Source: Flavobacterium sp. (lineage in GTDB: Bacteria > Bacteroidota > Bacteroidia > Flavobacteriales > Flavobacteriaceae). Taken from it: a stretch of DNA of 64,000 bases. The notes under the pieces were generated by a model. The model made no database searches and was not told the DNA's origin. It saw nothing but the letters and a program-made list of their open reading frames with translations. This document shows, piece after piece, positions 52,078 to 60,334 of this stretch. How positions within the stretch are numbered: position 1 is the first letter of the stretch; each line of letters starts with the position of its first letter. The translations under genes were made by a program, and so were the position numbers. Location of the stretch: positions 62,001 to 126,000 of the forward strand of contig NZ_JAGIAV010000006.1 in NCBI RefSeq assembly GCF_017744675.1. Reading direction: 5' to 3'.

Positions 52078-53361
52078 TTAATTGATTTCCTGTCCTGTGA
52101 TGTAGCGCAGTTCTTCCAAGTTTTTATTCAAGTCTTTTTTAGAATTTAGCAATATCGATTTGTTGTCTAAATACGCATCGACAAAATCCAGATATTCTAA
52201 CAGGCTGGTATTTCTTTGCATGAAATTTTTACGATAGCTTTCCAGAAGTTTATCCAAATCGCTTTCAAAACTGGCATCGGCGCTTTCGTATAATTTTTTA
52301 GTAGTGATGTAATCCTGATACGCATTTAAAACTTCAGATTGTACGCTTAAAGTTTTTTCTTCTGTTAAGAGTTTACCTTGGTCAATCGCAATTTTAGCAG
52401 CTTTTACATTTCCTTGGTTTCGATTGAAAAAAGGAAGATCAAGCGAGAATCCAACTCCAACAAAATCATTCATTAAACTCGCTCCACGGTCGTAACTAAT
52501 GCCAAGTGTAACGTCTGGTGTACGCATGGCTCTTTCGTATTTGTATTTATTGTCGTTGTATTCGTTTCCAAGTTTCAGGACTTTCATATCGGGACGATTC
52601 TCAATTGCCGATTCCATAAGATTAGCCAGATTGATGTCTTCGATATTTTTATTTGCTGGAACAAAACCTTCATCGGTCAATTTGATAAAACTTGTGGCAG
52701 GAAGATTCATTAAAACTTTCAGTTCTTTTTGTAAAGCGTTATTCTCTTTTTGCAGATCGTTGATTTCTTTTAAAAACTGAAGTTCAGAAGCTTTTAATCG
52801 AACATATTCGCCTTTGCCGACATTTCCTTGTGAAACCTGATTTTTGTAGGCTTTCAATAAAGTCTGCATTGAAGAAAGCTGTTTCTGGTAAACCGCTTCT
52901 TGCGCTTGATTGTATTGCAAATCGGTAAGGTTTTCCCTGAATTCGATTTTTAAATTGCGTAGAAAAGTTTTGAAGTATTCTTTAGCGATTTCGGCACTTA
53001 CCTTTTCCATCGCAATCAGCTTTTTACGCTTTCCTGCGGTTTGAATCAATTGCTCTAATTCGGCAGTAACCTGAGAAGTTGTACCAAAATTTCCCCATAA
53101 AGGAGGCAATTGCTGAGCCGTTGCATTATTCCAAAGGTTGATCTCTCCAATAGTCAATGTTGGATTCGGCCATAATTTTGCCTGAATCACCTGTGCATCG
53201 GCAATGTCGATATTCAGTTTTTCGGAAATTATAGAAATATTTTTTTCCAGAAATAAAGCCTCGGCCTGATTTCTAGAAAGAGTAATTGTATCTGTAATGG
53301 CAATTTGCGCCACACTTTTAAGCGATACAATTAAAAACAAGGTTATAAATAAACGTTTCAA
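52078..53361 (-). CDS. CzcC-like outer membrane factor (TTG start)
   Basis: A 427-residue TolC-type channel of the metal-efflux system. It begins MKRLFITLFLIVSLKSVAQ, a clean Sec signal peptide, and the first codon is TTG (53361-53359); no ATG or GTG lies between it and the signal region, so the rare start seems real. Repeated helical halves are visible: DAQVIQAKLWPNPTLTIGEINLW and later MRTPDVTLGISYDRGASLMNDFVGVGFSLDLPFFNRNQGNVKAAKIAI. The end is NTSLLEYLDFVDAYLDNKSILLNSKKDLNKNLEELRYITGQEIN. It is the first gene of the three-gene efflux unit, 96 bases after the sensor kinase gene. Confidence 0.9.
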   Translation of the reverse strand: MKRLFITLFLIVSLKSVAQIAITDTITLSRNQAEALFLEKNISIISEKLNIDIADAQVIQAKLWPNPTLTIGEINLWNNATAQQLPPLWGNFGTTSQVTAELEQLIQTAGKRKKLIAMEKVSAEIAKEYFKTFLRNLKIEFRENLTDLQYNQAQEAVYQKQLSSMQTLLKAYKNQVSQGNVGKGEYVRLKASELQFLKEINDLQKENNALQKELKVLMNLPATSFIKLTDEGFVPANKNIEDINLANLMESAIENRPDMKVLKLGNEYNDNKYKYERAMRTPDVTLGISYDRGASLMNDFVGVGFSLDLPFFNRNQGNVKAAKIAIDQGKLLTEEKTLSVQSEVLNAYQDYITTKKLYESADASFESDLDKLLESYRKNFMQRNTSLLEYLDFVDAYLDNKSILLNSKKDLNKNLEELRYITGQEIN

Positions 53362-53457
53362 ATTAAGTAGATTTAATAAAGTGCAAAGCTATTTGCGGGA
53401 TATTAAACCGTAATTTGATGTCTGTTAGAAACGAGTAAGAGTTGGATTAGAAAACGA

Positions 53458-54813
53458 TTAGAGTTTCGGAAAAACCAGTGTTACGGTGGTTCCAACGCCT
53501 TTTTTGGACGTAATGGTAAACTCAATATTATTTTGTTTGAAGATCACATTGGCCAAAGTCAAACCGATGCCACTTCCTTTTATATCACTCACATTCTTAC
53601 CTCTGTAAAAGGTTTGTTTGATAAATTGAAGATCGTCTTCGCTAATGCCTTTTCCCTGATCTTCAACGACAATTTTTAATTGCTCATTTTGTTCTAATAA
53701 ACTGATTTTTATCGGATTTCCATCTGAATATTTAACGGCATTTTCGATGATATTGAATAAAGCGATTTTGATTTCGTTTGAATTTCCTTGTATCGAAAGC
53801 AGTTTGTCGTTGCCAACTTCTAAGGCAATTTGAATCTGACCTTTTAAATGATAACTCGCAGACAATTGATCGTTGATGTCCCAAACCAATTCGTCGACTC
53901 TGAAAATTTCGTTGAGTTCCATATTCTCGCGAAGACCCGAAAGCATCATCAAAGTATTCATCGTGTCTTCAATTTGATAGACGTTTTCTAACACTTTCTG
54001 AGACATTTCTTTGTATTCGGCACTAGTTCTGTCTTTTTGGGCAAAGACTTCGAGATTTCCAGAAATAGCCGTCAAAGGCGTTTTAAACTCATGCGAAACA
54101 TAATTGATGAAGTTTTTCTGAATGATAAAAGTATCCGAAAGACGTTTCAGCAGATTGTTGTACGTTTCAATTAATTCCTGAACATCGTCTTTGGTATTAG
54201 GAGAAACAATTTGTTTGTCTAGTGACGAAGCCTGAATCTCATTTACCTGATTGATAATATTTTTAATCGGACTGTAAGCCAAATTAGAAAGCACTCGGCT
54301 AACCAAATAAATACTGACCAATCCCGAAATTAAAACCAAAATCATGATGATTAATAATCGATCGGTCATGGTCTTGAAATCGGTGTCATTTTTTTTAACG
54401 AAAACCACAAAATCTCCCTGATTGTCATGGTAATAACTACCGAAATAAAAATGATGTTTGGACTTGAAACTTAGTTTTCTGTTTTTTCTAATGTAATCTA
54501 GTTTTGAAGCATTGATATTGTTATCTGAAGTTTTATCGCCGTATACAATTTGGTTTTCTTTATTGTAAACGCGTGTTACGATTTCAAGTGAATTTTCTCG
54601 GAATTGCTGTCCAATAATTAAATGCTGATTTTCTGGAAGTTCGTCTTTTTCTAAATAGAAAATACCCGTCAACAAACAGGTTTTCTGCAATTCGTTATAC
54701 ACGATTTTTTCCGAATAGCTGTAGAAAGAAAAATACGTGATCAGCGAAGCAATGACAAACACGACGCTGAATGTCAAAGAAGAAATTAAAGTAAAGCGAT
54801 TACGGATTTTCAT
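53458..54813 (-). CDS. Sensor histidine kinase of metal-efflux locus
   Basis: A 451-residue inner-membrane kinase with two hydrophobic helices (about 10-30 and 150-172) around a periplasmic sensor of about 120 residues, then a HAMP-like linker. The dimerisation helix has FINYVSHEFKTPLTAISGN (phospho-acceptor His). The ATPase has IALFNIIENAVKYSDGNP (N box), VVEDQGKGIS (G1) and GSGIGLTLA (G2). The gene starts two bases after the response regulator stop, and the efflux genes follow, so it most likely senses periplasmic metal. Confidence 0.94.
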   Translation of the reverse strand: MKIRNRFTLISSLTFSVVFVIASLITYFSFYSYSEKIVYNELQKTCLLTGIFYLEKDELPENQHLIIGQQFRENSLEIVTRVYNKENQIVYGDKTSDNNINASKLDYIRKNRKLSFKSKHHFYFGSYYHDNQGDFVVFVKKNDTDFKTMTDRLLIIMILVLISGLVSIYLVSRVLSNLAYSPIKNIINQVNEIQASSLDKQIVSPNTKDDVQELIETYNNLLKRLSDTFIIQKNFINYVSHEFKTPLTAISGNLEVFAQKDRTSAEYKEMSQKVLENVYQIEDTMNTLMMLSGLRENMELNEIFRVDELVWDINDQLSASYHLKGQIQIALEVGNDKLLSIQGNSNEIKIALFNIIENAVKYSDGNPIKISLLEQNEQLKIVVEDQGKGISEDDLQFIKQTFYRGKNVSDIKGSGIGLTLANVIFKQNNIEFTITSKKGVGTTVTLVFPKL

Positions 54814-54815
54814 AA

Positions 54816-55487
54816 TTATTCTTTTAGCATGTAACCGATTCCTTTTATGGTGTGAATGAACTTATGATTGCGTTCGATTTTGTTTCTTAAATACGAAATA
54901 TACACATCGACAACATTGGTGTTATTGTCGTAATTAATTCCCCAAACCGCAGTTAGAATCTGAGTTCGTGACATCACTTTATTTCGGTTTTCTAATAAAT
55001 ACAAAAGCAGTTTGTATTCTCTTGGCGAAAGATCGATCAGTTCGTTATTTTCGGTGACTTTATGTTCGTCTGGATTGATGGTTAAAGTTCCGCAGGTGTA
55101 TAAAGTTTCGGGTTCGTTGTAATTGAATTTCGTTCTTCGCGTAAGCGCATTGACTCTCGAAATGAGTTCTTTAAAATGAAAAGGCTTTACGAGATAATCA
55201 TCGGCGCCAGAATCTAGTGCAGTAACTTTATCATCGGTATTACTCAAAGCGCTTAGCATTAAAATTGGAGTATGAATCTTTTTAAAACGCATTAATTTCG
55301 TCAGCTGAATTCCGTCAATTCCCGGAAGCATAATATCCATAAGGATAATATCCCAAGTGTTTTCCTGAACAAGGTCGCGTGCCATTTCGCCCGTTTCGGC
55401 AAGATGCACGGTAAAGTTGTTTTCTTCTAAACCTTTTATAATAAATTCGCTAATGCGTTTATCATCTTCAATGAGTAAAACATTCAT
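54816..55487 (-). CDS. OmpR-family response regulator
   Basis: A 223-residue two-domain regulator. The receiver domain has the acidic pair Asp8/Asp9, phospho-acceptor Asp51 (IILMDIMLPGIDG) and the conserved Lys in DDYLVKPFHF. The C-terminal winged helix contains LTINPDEHKVTENNELIDLSPREYKLLLYLLENRNKVMSRTQILTAVWG and VVDVYISYLRNKIE. It is the first gene of a five-gene run (regulator, kinase, channel, adaptor, pump), so it likely activates efflux on metal stress. Confidence 0.95.
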   Translation of the reverse strand: MNVLLIEDDKRISEFIIKGLEENNFTVHLAETGEMARDLVQENTWDIILMDIMLPGIDGIQLTKLMRFKKIHTPILMLSALSNTDDKVTALDSGADDYLVKPFHFKELISRVNALTRRTKFNYNEPETLYTCGTLTINPDEHKVTENNELIDLSPREYKLLLYLLENRNKVMSRTQILTAVWGINYDNNTNVVDVYISYLRNKIERNHKFIHTIKGIGYMLKE

Positions 55488-55651
55488 AAATGGTAAAGTA
55501 TTATTGATTTTTGATTAAAATGGGGTGTTTTTAATCACAAGACGCTTTTGAAAGAGTAACAAAAATAGCATTTATTTTTGAACCATATAAGTTCAGGTAA
55601 GTAATTGAAGGTTTTTCTTATGTCTTTTGAATTATTGCAGATTAAATAATT

Positions 55652-55945
55652 CGATCCTATGGATCTTTTTTTCGGGATTCTTAGACCCGGGATTAAAATC
55701 CCAGATTACAAAATAAACCGAGCCAATGGCTCCTTAAAAATTCCGTTAGGAATGAAAAATATTGTAGCAACGGATTTTAATCCGTTGAAGGAAATGATTC
55801 GATTTATGGATTTTTTTTTCGGGATTCTTAGACCCGGGATTAAAATCCCAGATTACAAAATAAACCGAGCCAATGGCTCTTTAAAAATTCCGTTAGGAAT
55901 GAAAAAAAATAATGTAGCAACGGATTTTAATCCGTTGAAGGATAT
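55652..55945. repeat. 147-bp direct duplication built from mini-hairpins
   Basis: Two direct copies with a 147-base period (starting near 55652 and 55799). Each contains ACCCGGGATtaaaATCCCA, GAGCCAATGGCTC (or its variant), TTCC-gtt-AGGAA and CAACGGATTttaATCCGTTG. The unit has open frames that code for repeated nonsense peptides. Part of the 1.1-kb gene-free stretch 55488-56634. Confidence 0.8.
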
Positions 55946-55963
55946 GATCGATGTCAAGAATTA

Positions 55964-56158
55964 GTTCCATAGGAACGATACATATCACCAAAAGATTCAA
56001 CAATTAAAAATTCCAGAGGAATGAAATATTTATAGATCCACAAAACGCGCCCCACCAAAAGCTCCAGCGGAGCGACACATTGTAGACACTATTTCACCCC
56101 GCTGGGGCTCTTTTGGAATGGGATGTTTTTTTCTATAAATATTTCGTCCCTCTGGGAC
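55964..56158. repeat. Modular mini-hairpin repeat cluster
   Basis: GTTCC-ata-GGAAC (55964-55976), TTCC-aga-GGAA (56011-56021), GCTCC-agc-GGAGC (56061-56073), CCCC-gct-GGGG (56097-56107) and GTCCC-tct-GGGAC (56146-56158), in the same order and spacing style as at 4.4-4.6 kb. The last hairpin is preceded by CTATAAATATTTC and earlier ones are followed by ATATTTATAGA, again head-to-head. A further hairpin, CCTCTGGTTgaAACCAGAGG, is at about 56231-56250. Confidence 0.8.
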
Positions 56159-56295
56159 TTAATTTAATTAAGATTAATGAAATAAACCTTACGTTGAAAA
56201 TGACGAAATGTTTAATATACTTTGCGTTCCTCTGGTTGAAACCAGAGGCTATGTTTTAAAATAAAAACGTAAAAACTGAGATTTACACACCTAGT

Positions 56296-56399
56296 TTGTC
56301 ATCCCGACGAAGGAGGGATCTCCCTAAGAAACTCTACAAAGATTGGCGACATTCTGTACGGAGCTACTTACGAAGATCCTTCCTTCGTCAGGATGACAA
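56296..56399. repeat. Long-arm inverted repeat (GTCATCCCGACGAAGG type)
   Basis: Arms 56296-56321 and 56374-56399 (TTGTCATCCCGACGAAGGA... / ...TCCTTCGTCAGGATGACAA) with three or four mismatches. The loop contains CTCTACAAAGATTGG and GAGCTACTTACG, words also found in the tandem repeat at 44.0 kb. Confidence 0.78.
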
Positions 56400-56634
56400 G
56401 ATTGTCTATGAAATGACAAAAATGTAATAAATGCTCACCAAAATATAGTTTTAGTATATTTGTTAAAGAACATAAAGTATTTGTAGCAAAAAGACTATAA
56501 ATTAAAGATTTTTCCTATATTTGAAGCTCTTAAATCTTCACATTTAAAATAAAGTAAAATTTGCCTTTATGATTTGGTATTAGCTTTCTTAGCAAGATAT
56601 CTGATCAAAAATAGGCTTTAAATTCTCTAAAAAA

Positions 56635-56871
56635 ATGGAAGATAAAAACACCCTTTCCAAAGAAGTCGAAACAAGGCTAATTGATTTTTTTAACCATATT
56701 ATCGATCCAGAAGATATGGCTAAAATCTTAAGACAAGTAAACTGCATTTTAGCGCTCGGCGTAATGCGACAGCACGAAACCCTCCAAATTGGACTAACAA
56801 ATTTTGAAGACAATTATTATTGGGTCAATGAATTGGCGGAGATTTTGAATCCTTATTTGAGTGAGGAGTAA
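56635..56871 (+). CDS. Small conserved-looking protein of unknown function
   Basis: A 78-residue soluble protein, MEDKNTLSKEVETRLIDFFNHIIDPEDMAKILRQVNCILALGVMRQ, then a polar C-terminal half ending ELAEILNPYLSEE. It is helical, mildly acidic and has no signal or membrane segment. TATATTTG boxes (56455-56462 and 56516-56523) upstream could be -7 elements. The clean start, ordinary codon use and following terminator support a real gene; no family recognised. Confidence 0.7.
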   Translation: MEDKNTLSKEVETRLIDFFNHIIDPEDMAKILRQVNCILALGVMRQHETLQIGLTNFEDNYYWVNELAEILNPYLSEE

Positions 56872-56885
56872 GGTTTATAAAATGG

Positions 56886-56914
56886 AAAAACCTCGATTTT
56901 TAAAGTTGGGGTTT
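56886..56914 (+). terminator. Terminator-like hairpin after the 78-residue gene
   Basis: AAAAACCTC (56886-56894) against GGGGTTTT (56907-56914) with T-rich loop, directly after the stop. The remaining spacer to 57155 is AT-rich and otherwise featureless. Confidence 0.55.
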
Positions 56915-57155
56915 TGTCATTTTTGAAATAGGTTATAAAGCCTCATTATAACTTTATTAATTTAGTGATTGCGGAAAACCGTAATTAGACTTAGACTAAA
57001 TAGTTAATTTTGTTAAAAATAATGCTCATTTGTATATTAATATCTATTTCAATTTTATATTATTGTAGTAATTTTACTATTTTTCAAACAACCAAAAAAG
57101 AATAGAATTAATTGTGATATAGCTTATAATAGAATGGAAAATCAAATAACTTTTT

Positions 57156-58253
57156 ATGGCAAAAAATCATTTTAGAAAACCTTTTGATGATGGAACAAAA
57201 GCAAAACTAGAAATTTTTAGAAATTATTTAGTTGAATGGTTACCAGTCTTTATTTCTTCATATGAAACTACTCATTGGGAGAATATTTTTATATATGATT
57301 TTTTTTCTGGGGAGGGAAAAGATGTAAATGGTACAATAGGTAGCCCATTAATAATTTTAGATGTTTTAAATGAATATGAAGAATTAATCTCTAAAACTAA
57401 GGTAAAAATCAACATAATATATAATGAAAAAGATGAAAAAACATTTTCAATCTTGTCAAAACATATAGATGATTTTGGATACAATAAAGATAAGATCTTT
57501 GTTCATCTATATAACAAACCATTTCAGGACTTATTTCTTGAACTGTATCCCAAGATGATTATTCATAATAATCTACCTAAATTAATGATTTTAGATCAGT
57601 TTGGAATTAAAGAAATTACAAATGATATTTTTAAAAAATTAATAAGTTTCAAAAGAACTGATTTTATTTTTTTTATATCGTCTTCATTTGTCAGAAGATT
57701 TAATGAACTTCCGGAGTTTAAATCTTATTTGACTATCACAAAAGAAAATTTTGAAGATTCAAAACCATTTCATTCGCATAAAGTTGTTTTTGAATATTAT
57801 AAATCTTTAGTTGACACAAATTATATGTTAGCACCATTTTCCATAAAAAAAGGTATAAATATATATGGACTTATTTTTGGATCAAACCATACTTTAGGAT
57901 TGGAAAAATTTTTAAAAGTAGGTTGGAAAATTAATCCACACACTGGTGATGCAAACTATAATATTGATGAAGAAAAAATTATTGATGGACAATTGTCAGT
58001 CTTTGAAGAAGAGAATACGATAAAAAAGTTAGGACTTTTAGAATTGATGTTAAGAGATTTGATATTAAACACTAAAGAAACTTCATTGTATAGAATTTAC
58101 TTAAGGACATTAGATTTTGGTTGTTTGCCTAAGCACTGTAATGAAGTTTTAAAAAAACTTGAAAAGGAGAATAAAATAACAAGCGTTAAAACTAAGACTG
58201 AAAAAATACATAACTTAGCAACTATAAATGATATCAAAATAAATTTAAAGTGA
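57156..58253 (+). CDS. tcmP: Three-Cys-motif partner protein TcmP
   Basis: A 365-residue protein that I recognise as a member of the TcmP family, which regularly sits beside a three-Cys-motif protein. Segments with a nucleotide-binding look are IYDFFSGEGKDVNG (Asp48, glycines 52 and 54), INIIYNEKDEKTF (Glu91, Asp93) and LMILDQFG (Asp147). Their order resembles motifs I, II and IV of Rossmann-fold methyltransferases, which is inference. The C-terminal 100 residues look helical. The gene is visibly AT-richer than its neighbours: three 60-base lines inside it contain 20, 13 and 15 G+C. It overlaps the next gene by four bases (GTGA). The function is unknown. Confidence 0.87.
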   Translation: MAKNHFRKPFDDGTKAKLEIFRNYLVEWLPVFISSYETTHWENIFIYDFFSGEGKDVNGTIGSPLIILDVLNEYEELISKTKVKINIIYNEKDEKTFSILSKHIDDFGYNKDKIFVHLYNKPFQDLFLELYPKMIIHNNLPKLMILDQFGIKEITNDIFKKLISFKRTDFIFFISSSFVRRFNELPEFKSYLTITKENFEDSKPFHSHKVVFEYYKSLVDTNYMLAPFSIKKGINIYGLIFGSNHTLGLEKFLKVGWKINPHTGDANYNIDEEKIIDGQLSVFEEENTIKKLGLLELMLRDLILNTKETSLYRIYLRTLDFGCLPKHCNEVLKKLEKENKITSVKTKTEKIHNLATINDIKINLK

Positions 58254-58990
58254 AATATTCTAAAATAGAATGGACTGATGCCACTTGGAACCCTTCAACA
58301 GGATGTAATAAAATTACATCAGGTTGTAAAAACTGTTATGCTGAAGTTATGGCAAAAAGACTTCAAGCAATGGGAGCTCCTGGATACGAAAATGGGTTTG
58401 AGTTTACTTTAATGCCAGATCGATTAGAGCTTCCAAAAAAAACAAAGAAGCCTACAAAGTTCTTTGTGAATTCAATGAGTGATTTATTTCATGAAAAAAT
58501 GCCTTACGATTTCCTAGATAAAGTTTTTGAAACAATAGAAGTTACTCCAAAACATCAATATCAAATACTAACGAAAAGAGAGTATATTCTAGAGGATTAT
58601 TTCAAAACAAGAAAAGTACCTAAAAATGTTTGGTTAGGAGTAACAGTTGAAAATGCAAAGTGCAAAAATAGAATAGATATTCTAAGAAATATTGATGCTG
58701 AAATTAGATTTTTATCTATTGAACCTTTGATTGGAAGTGTAGGTAAATTAAATTTAAAAAATATTCATTGGGTTATTGTTGGTGGTGAAAGTGGACATAA
58801 AGCTAGGCCAATGAAACCTGAATGGGCAATTGATATTCAAAGACAATGTGATGAACAGGGGGTAGCTTTCTTTTTTAAACAATGGGGTACATGGGGAGAA
58901 GATGGAGTTAAAAGAAGCAAAAAGGCAAATGGAAGAATTTTGCTTGGTAAAGAATGGAATGAAGAGCCAGAAGTAGAGCTAGCTTTATAA
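58250..58990 (+). CDS. Three-Cys-motif protein, phage Gp37/Gp68 (DUF5131) family
   Basis: A 246-residue protein of the Gp37/Gp68 family. The N terminus has IEWTDATWNPSTGCNKITSGCKNCYAE with Cys19, Cys26 and Cys29 (C-x6-C-x2-C), a cluster able to bind a metal or Fe-S centre and reminiscent of radical-SAM enzymes. Other family blocks are FVNSMSDLFHEKMP, HQYQILTKR, VWLGVTVENAK, IRFLSIEPLIG, WVIVGGESGHKARPM and GVAFFFKQWGTWGE. The start is a GTG overlapping the TcmP stop codon, so it is translated by coupling. Members occur in phages and mobile elements; the reaction is unknown. Confidence 0.9.
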   Translation: MKYSKIEWTDATWNPSTGCNKITSGCKNCYAEVMAKRLQAMGAPGYENGFEFTLMPDRLELPKKTKKPTKFFVNSMSDLFHEKMPYDFLDKVFETIEVTPKHQYQILTKREYILEDYFKTRKVPKNVWLGVTVENAKCKNRIDILRNIDAEIRFLSIEPLIGSVGKLNLKNIHWVIVGGESGHKARPMKPEWAIDIQRQCDEQGVAFFFKQWGTWGEDGVKRSKKANGRILLGKEWNEEPEVELAL

Positions 58991-59012
58991 TTCAAAACAT
59001 TCAATTTTAATT

Positions 59013-59086
59013 AAAAAAGGACAGCTCCCCACAAATCAGAGGGAACTGTCCTAAGGCAAATTTTAGATTTGCACTCCGAAGAATGC
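59013..59086 (-). ncRNA. Folded RNA candidate with UUCG hairpin and terminator
   Basis: Read on the minus strand there are three consecutive hairpins. The first is GCATTC-TTCG-GAGTGC (59086-59071), a perfect 6-bp stem with the stable UUCG loop. The second is GCAAAT-ctaaa-ATTTGC (59072-59056). The third is GGACAGTTCCC...GGGAGCTGTCC (59051-59019), 11 bp with one mismatch, followed by TTTTTT (59018-59013), a textbook intrinsic terminator. No open frame is seen. It may be a small RNA or the processed 3' end of the efflux transcript; it is convergent with the TcmP pair. Confidence 0.5.
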
Positions 59087-59150
59087 GTACAGTAATTGGT
59101 AATCTACTAAAAAGAAGACTAAACGCAGGTTATTAATGCCGATATAGTAT

Positions 59151-59177
59151 GAAAACAGTCTAATTTTTATTAGACTG
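59151..59177 (-). terminator. Hairpin terminator after the third RND operon
   Basis: On the minus strand, CAGTCTAAT-aaaa-ATTAGACTG (59177-59156) is a perfect 9-bp stem followed by TTTTC, 21 bases beyond the adaptor stop. It is enclosed by a second inverted pair, AATGCCGAT (59135-59143) / ATCGGTATT (59191-59199). Confidence 0.75.
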
Positions 59178-59197
59178 TATTGAATACATAATCGGTA

Positions 59198-60283
59198 TTA
59201 TTCGTTTATGACATCGCCTTCTTTAGTTTCTTCGCTGGCAATTTTTACCAGTTTATCTTGTGGGTTTAAGTCACCGAAAATTTCGATTTTATCTTCGATT
59301 TCTCTTCCTTTTTTAATGTCAACTCTTGTTGCTTTGTGGTTTACTACTTTTACCACATACAAACCTTCCGCAGAATTCACCACCGCCGATTTCGGAACTA
59401 CATAGGTGCTGTCTTTCGCGTTAAGCGGTAAAATAACTTCGGCAACCATTCCTGGCAATAAATTTCCTTTGGTGTTGTGCACGTCCATTTCGACTCTTTC
59501 AGAACGTAGTTTCAAATCTAAAGCGCCAGACATTCTGGTAATTTTAGCGGTGAAAGTATCAGGTAACGATTTTACATTAAAACTCATTTCGTCTCCTTCA
59601 TGCAAATATCCGGTGTACAATTCTGGAACAGAAACCGCCAAACGTAATTTAGATTGTTCCTGAATCGTTAATAAAGGCAAATCTGAACCTTTTCCTGCAG
59701 GGCCAACAAATGTTCCTAAATTGACATTTCTAGCGGCAACAACACCATCAAAAGGAGCACGGATTTCTAAATATCCTCTTATTATCGCTACTTCTTTATG
59801 GGCCGCAATTGCAGCTTGTAATTGAGCGTAATCAGAATTCTTTTTTCCGCTTGCCATTTCTAAATCGTTTTTAGAAATCGTTCCTTCTACTTTGCTGGTT
59901 TCGTACAAACGATTGTAGGTACTTTTACTGGTTGCGTAAATCGCTTCCATAGATTTCAATCTAGATTCGGCAGCAGCCAATTGAGAACTGATTTCTGGTG
60001 CTTCTAAAACAATTAAAAGCTGTCCTTTTTTTACTTTAGTTCCAATATCAACTTTTAAAGTTTTTACGAAACTGCTCACTTTTGCATACAAATCAACTTG
60101 TTGGAAACCTGTTAATTCAGCTGGCAAGCGTAATTCTGTCGTTAGTTTTTCTTTCGATAAAAGGAAAGTTTCAACCTTAGGTTCGATTTCTGCTTTCGCA
60201 GTTTCTTCTTTTTTCTTTTCGCAGCTGCTTAATACAACTAGTGCTGTAAATAATAATGCGATTGATTTTATATTATTTTTCAT
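59198..60283 (-). CDS. RND efflux membrane fusion lipoprotein (third system)
   Basis: A 361-residue periplasmic adaptor lipoprotein (signal ending LVVLSSC, Cys about 21). Features: LPAELTGFQQVDLYAKVSSFVKTLKVDIGTKVKKGQLLIVL, a short alpha hairpin (about 90-135), YLEIRAPFDGVVAARNVNLGTFVG, a beta-barrel (LRLAVSVPELYTGYLHEGDEMSFNV) and TYVVPKSAVVNSAEGLYVVKV. It is the last gene of an operon whose order is channel, pump, adaptor, the reverse of the HAE1 operon in this window. Repeat copy D lies between the pump gene and this one. Confidence 0.9.
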   Translation of the reverse strand: MKNNIKSIALLFTALVVLSSCEKKKEETAKAEIEPKVETFLLSKEKLTTELRLPAELTGFQQVDLYAKVSSFVKTLKVDIGTKVKKGQLLIVLEAPEISSQLAAAESRLKSMEAIYATSKSTYNRLYETSKVEGTISKNDLEMASGKKNSDYAQLQAAIAAHKEVAIIRGYLEIRAPFDGVVAARNVNLGTFVGPAGKGSDLPLLTIQEQSKLRLAVSVPELYTGYLHEGDEMSFNVKSLPDTFTAKITRMSGALDLKLRSERVEMDVHNTKGNLLPGMVAEVILPLNAKDSTYVVPKSAVVNSAEGLYVVKVVNHKATRVDIKKGREIEDKIEIFGDLNPQDKLVKIASEETKEGDVINE

Positions 60284-60334
60284 TTTTTGGTTTTATATAA
60301 TGAATATGTTTTAAGCTTTTGGATTAATTATTTT

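Noticed and set aside
55652-55945. Possible CRISPR array
   Set aside because: Only two 147-base units without regular short repeats and unique spacers, and no cas genes anywhere in the window.
55659-55964. Open frame of 101 residues on the plus strand
   Set aside because: It is encoded entirely by the 147-bp direct duplication and repeats the same nonsense peptide twice; no start signal and no protein-like composition.
57000-59200. Complete prophage or insertion sequence around the TcmP pair
   Set aside because: No integrase, transposase, capsid gene or flanking direct repeats could be found; only two genes with phage-type relatives.
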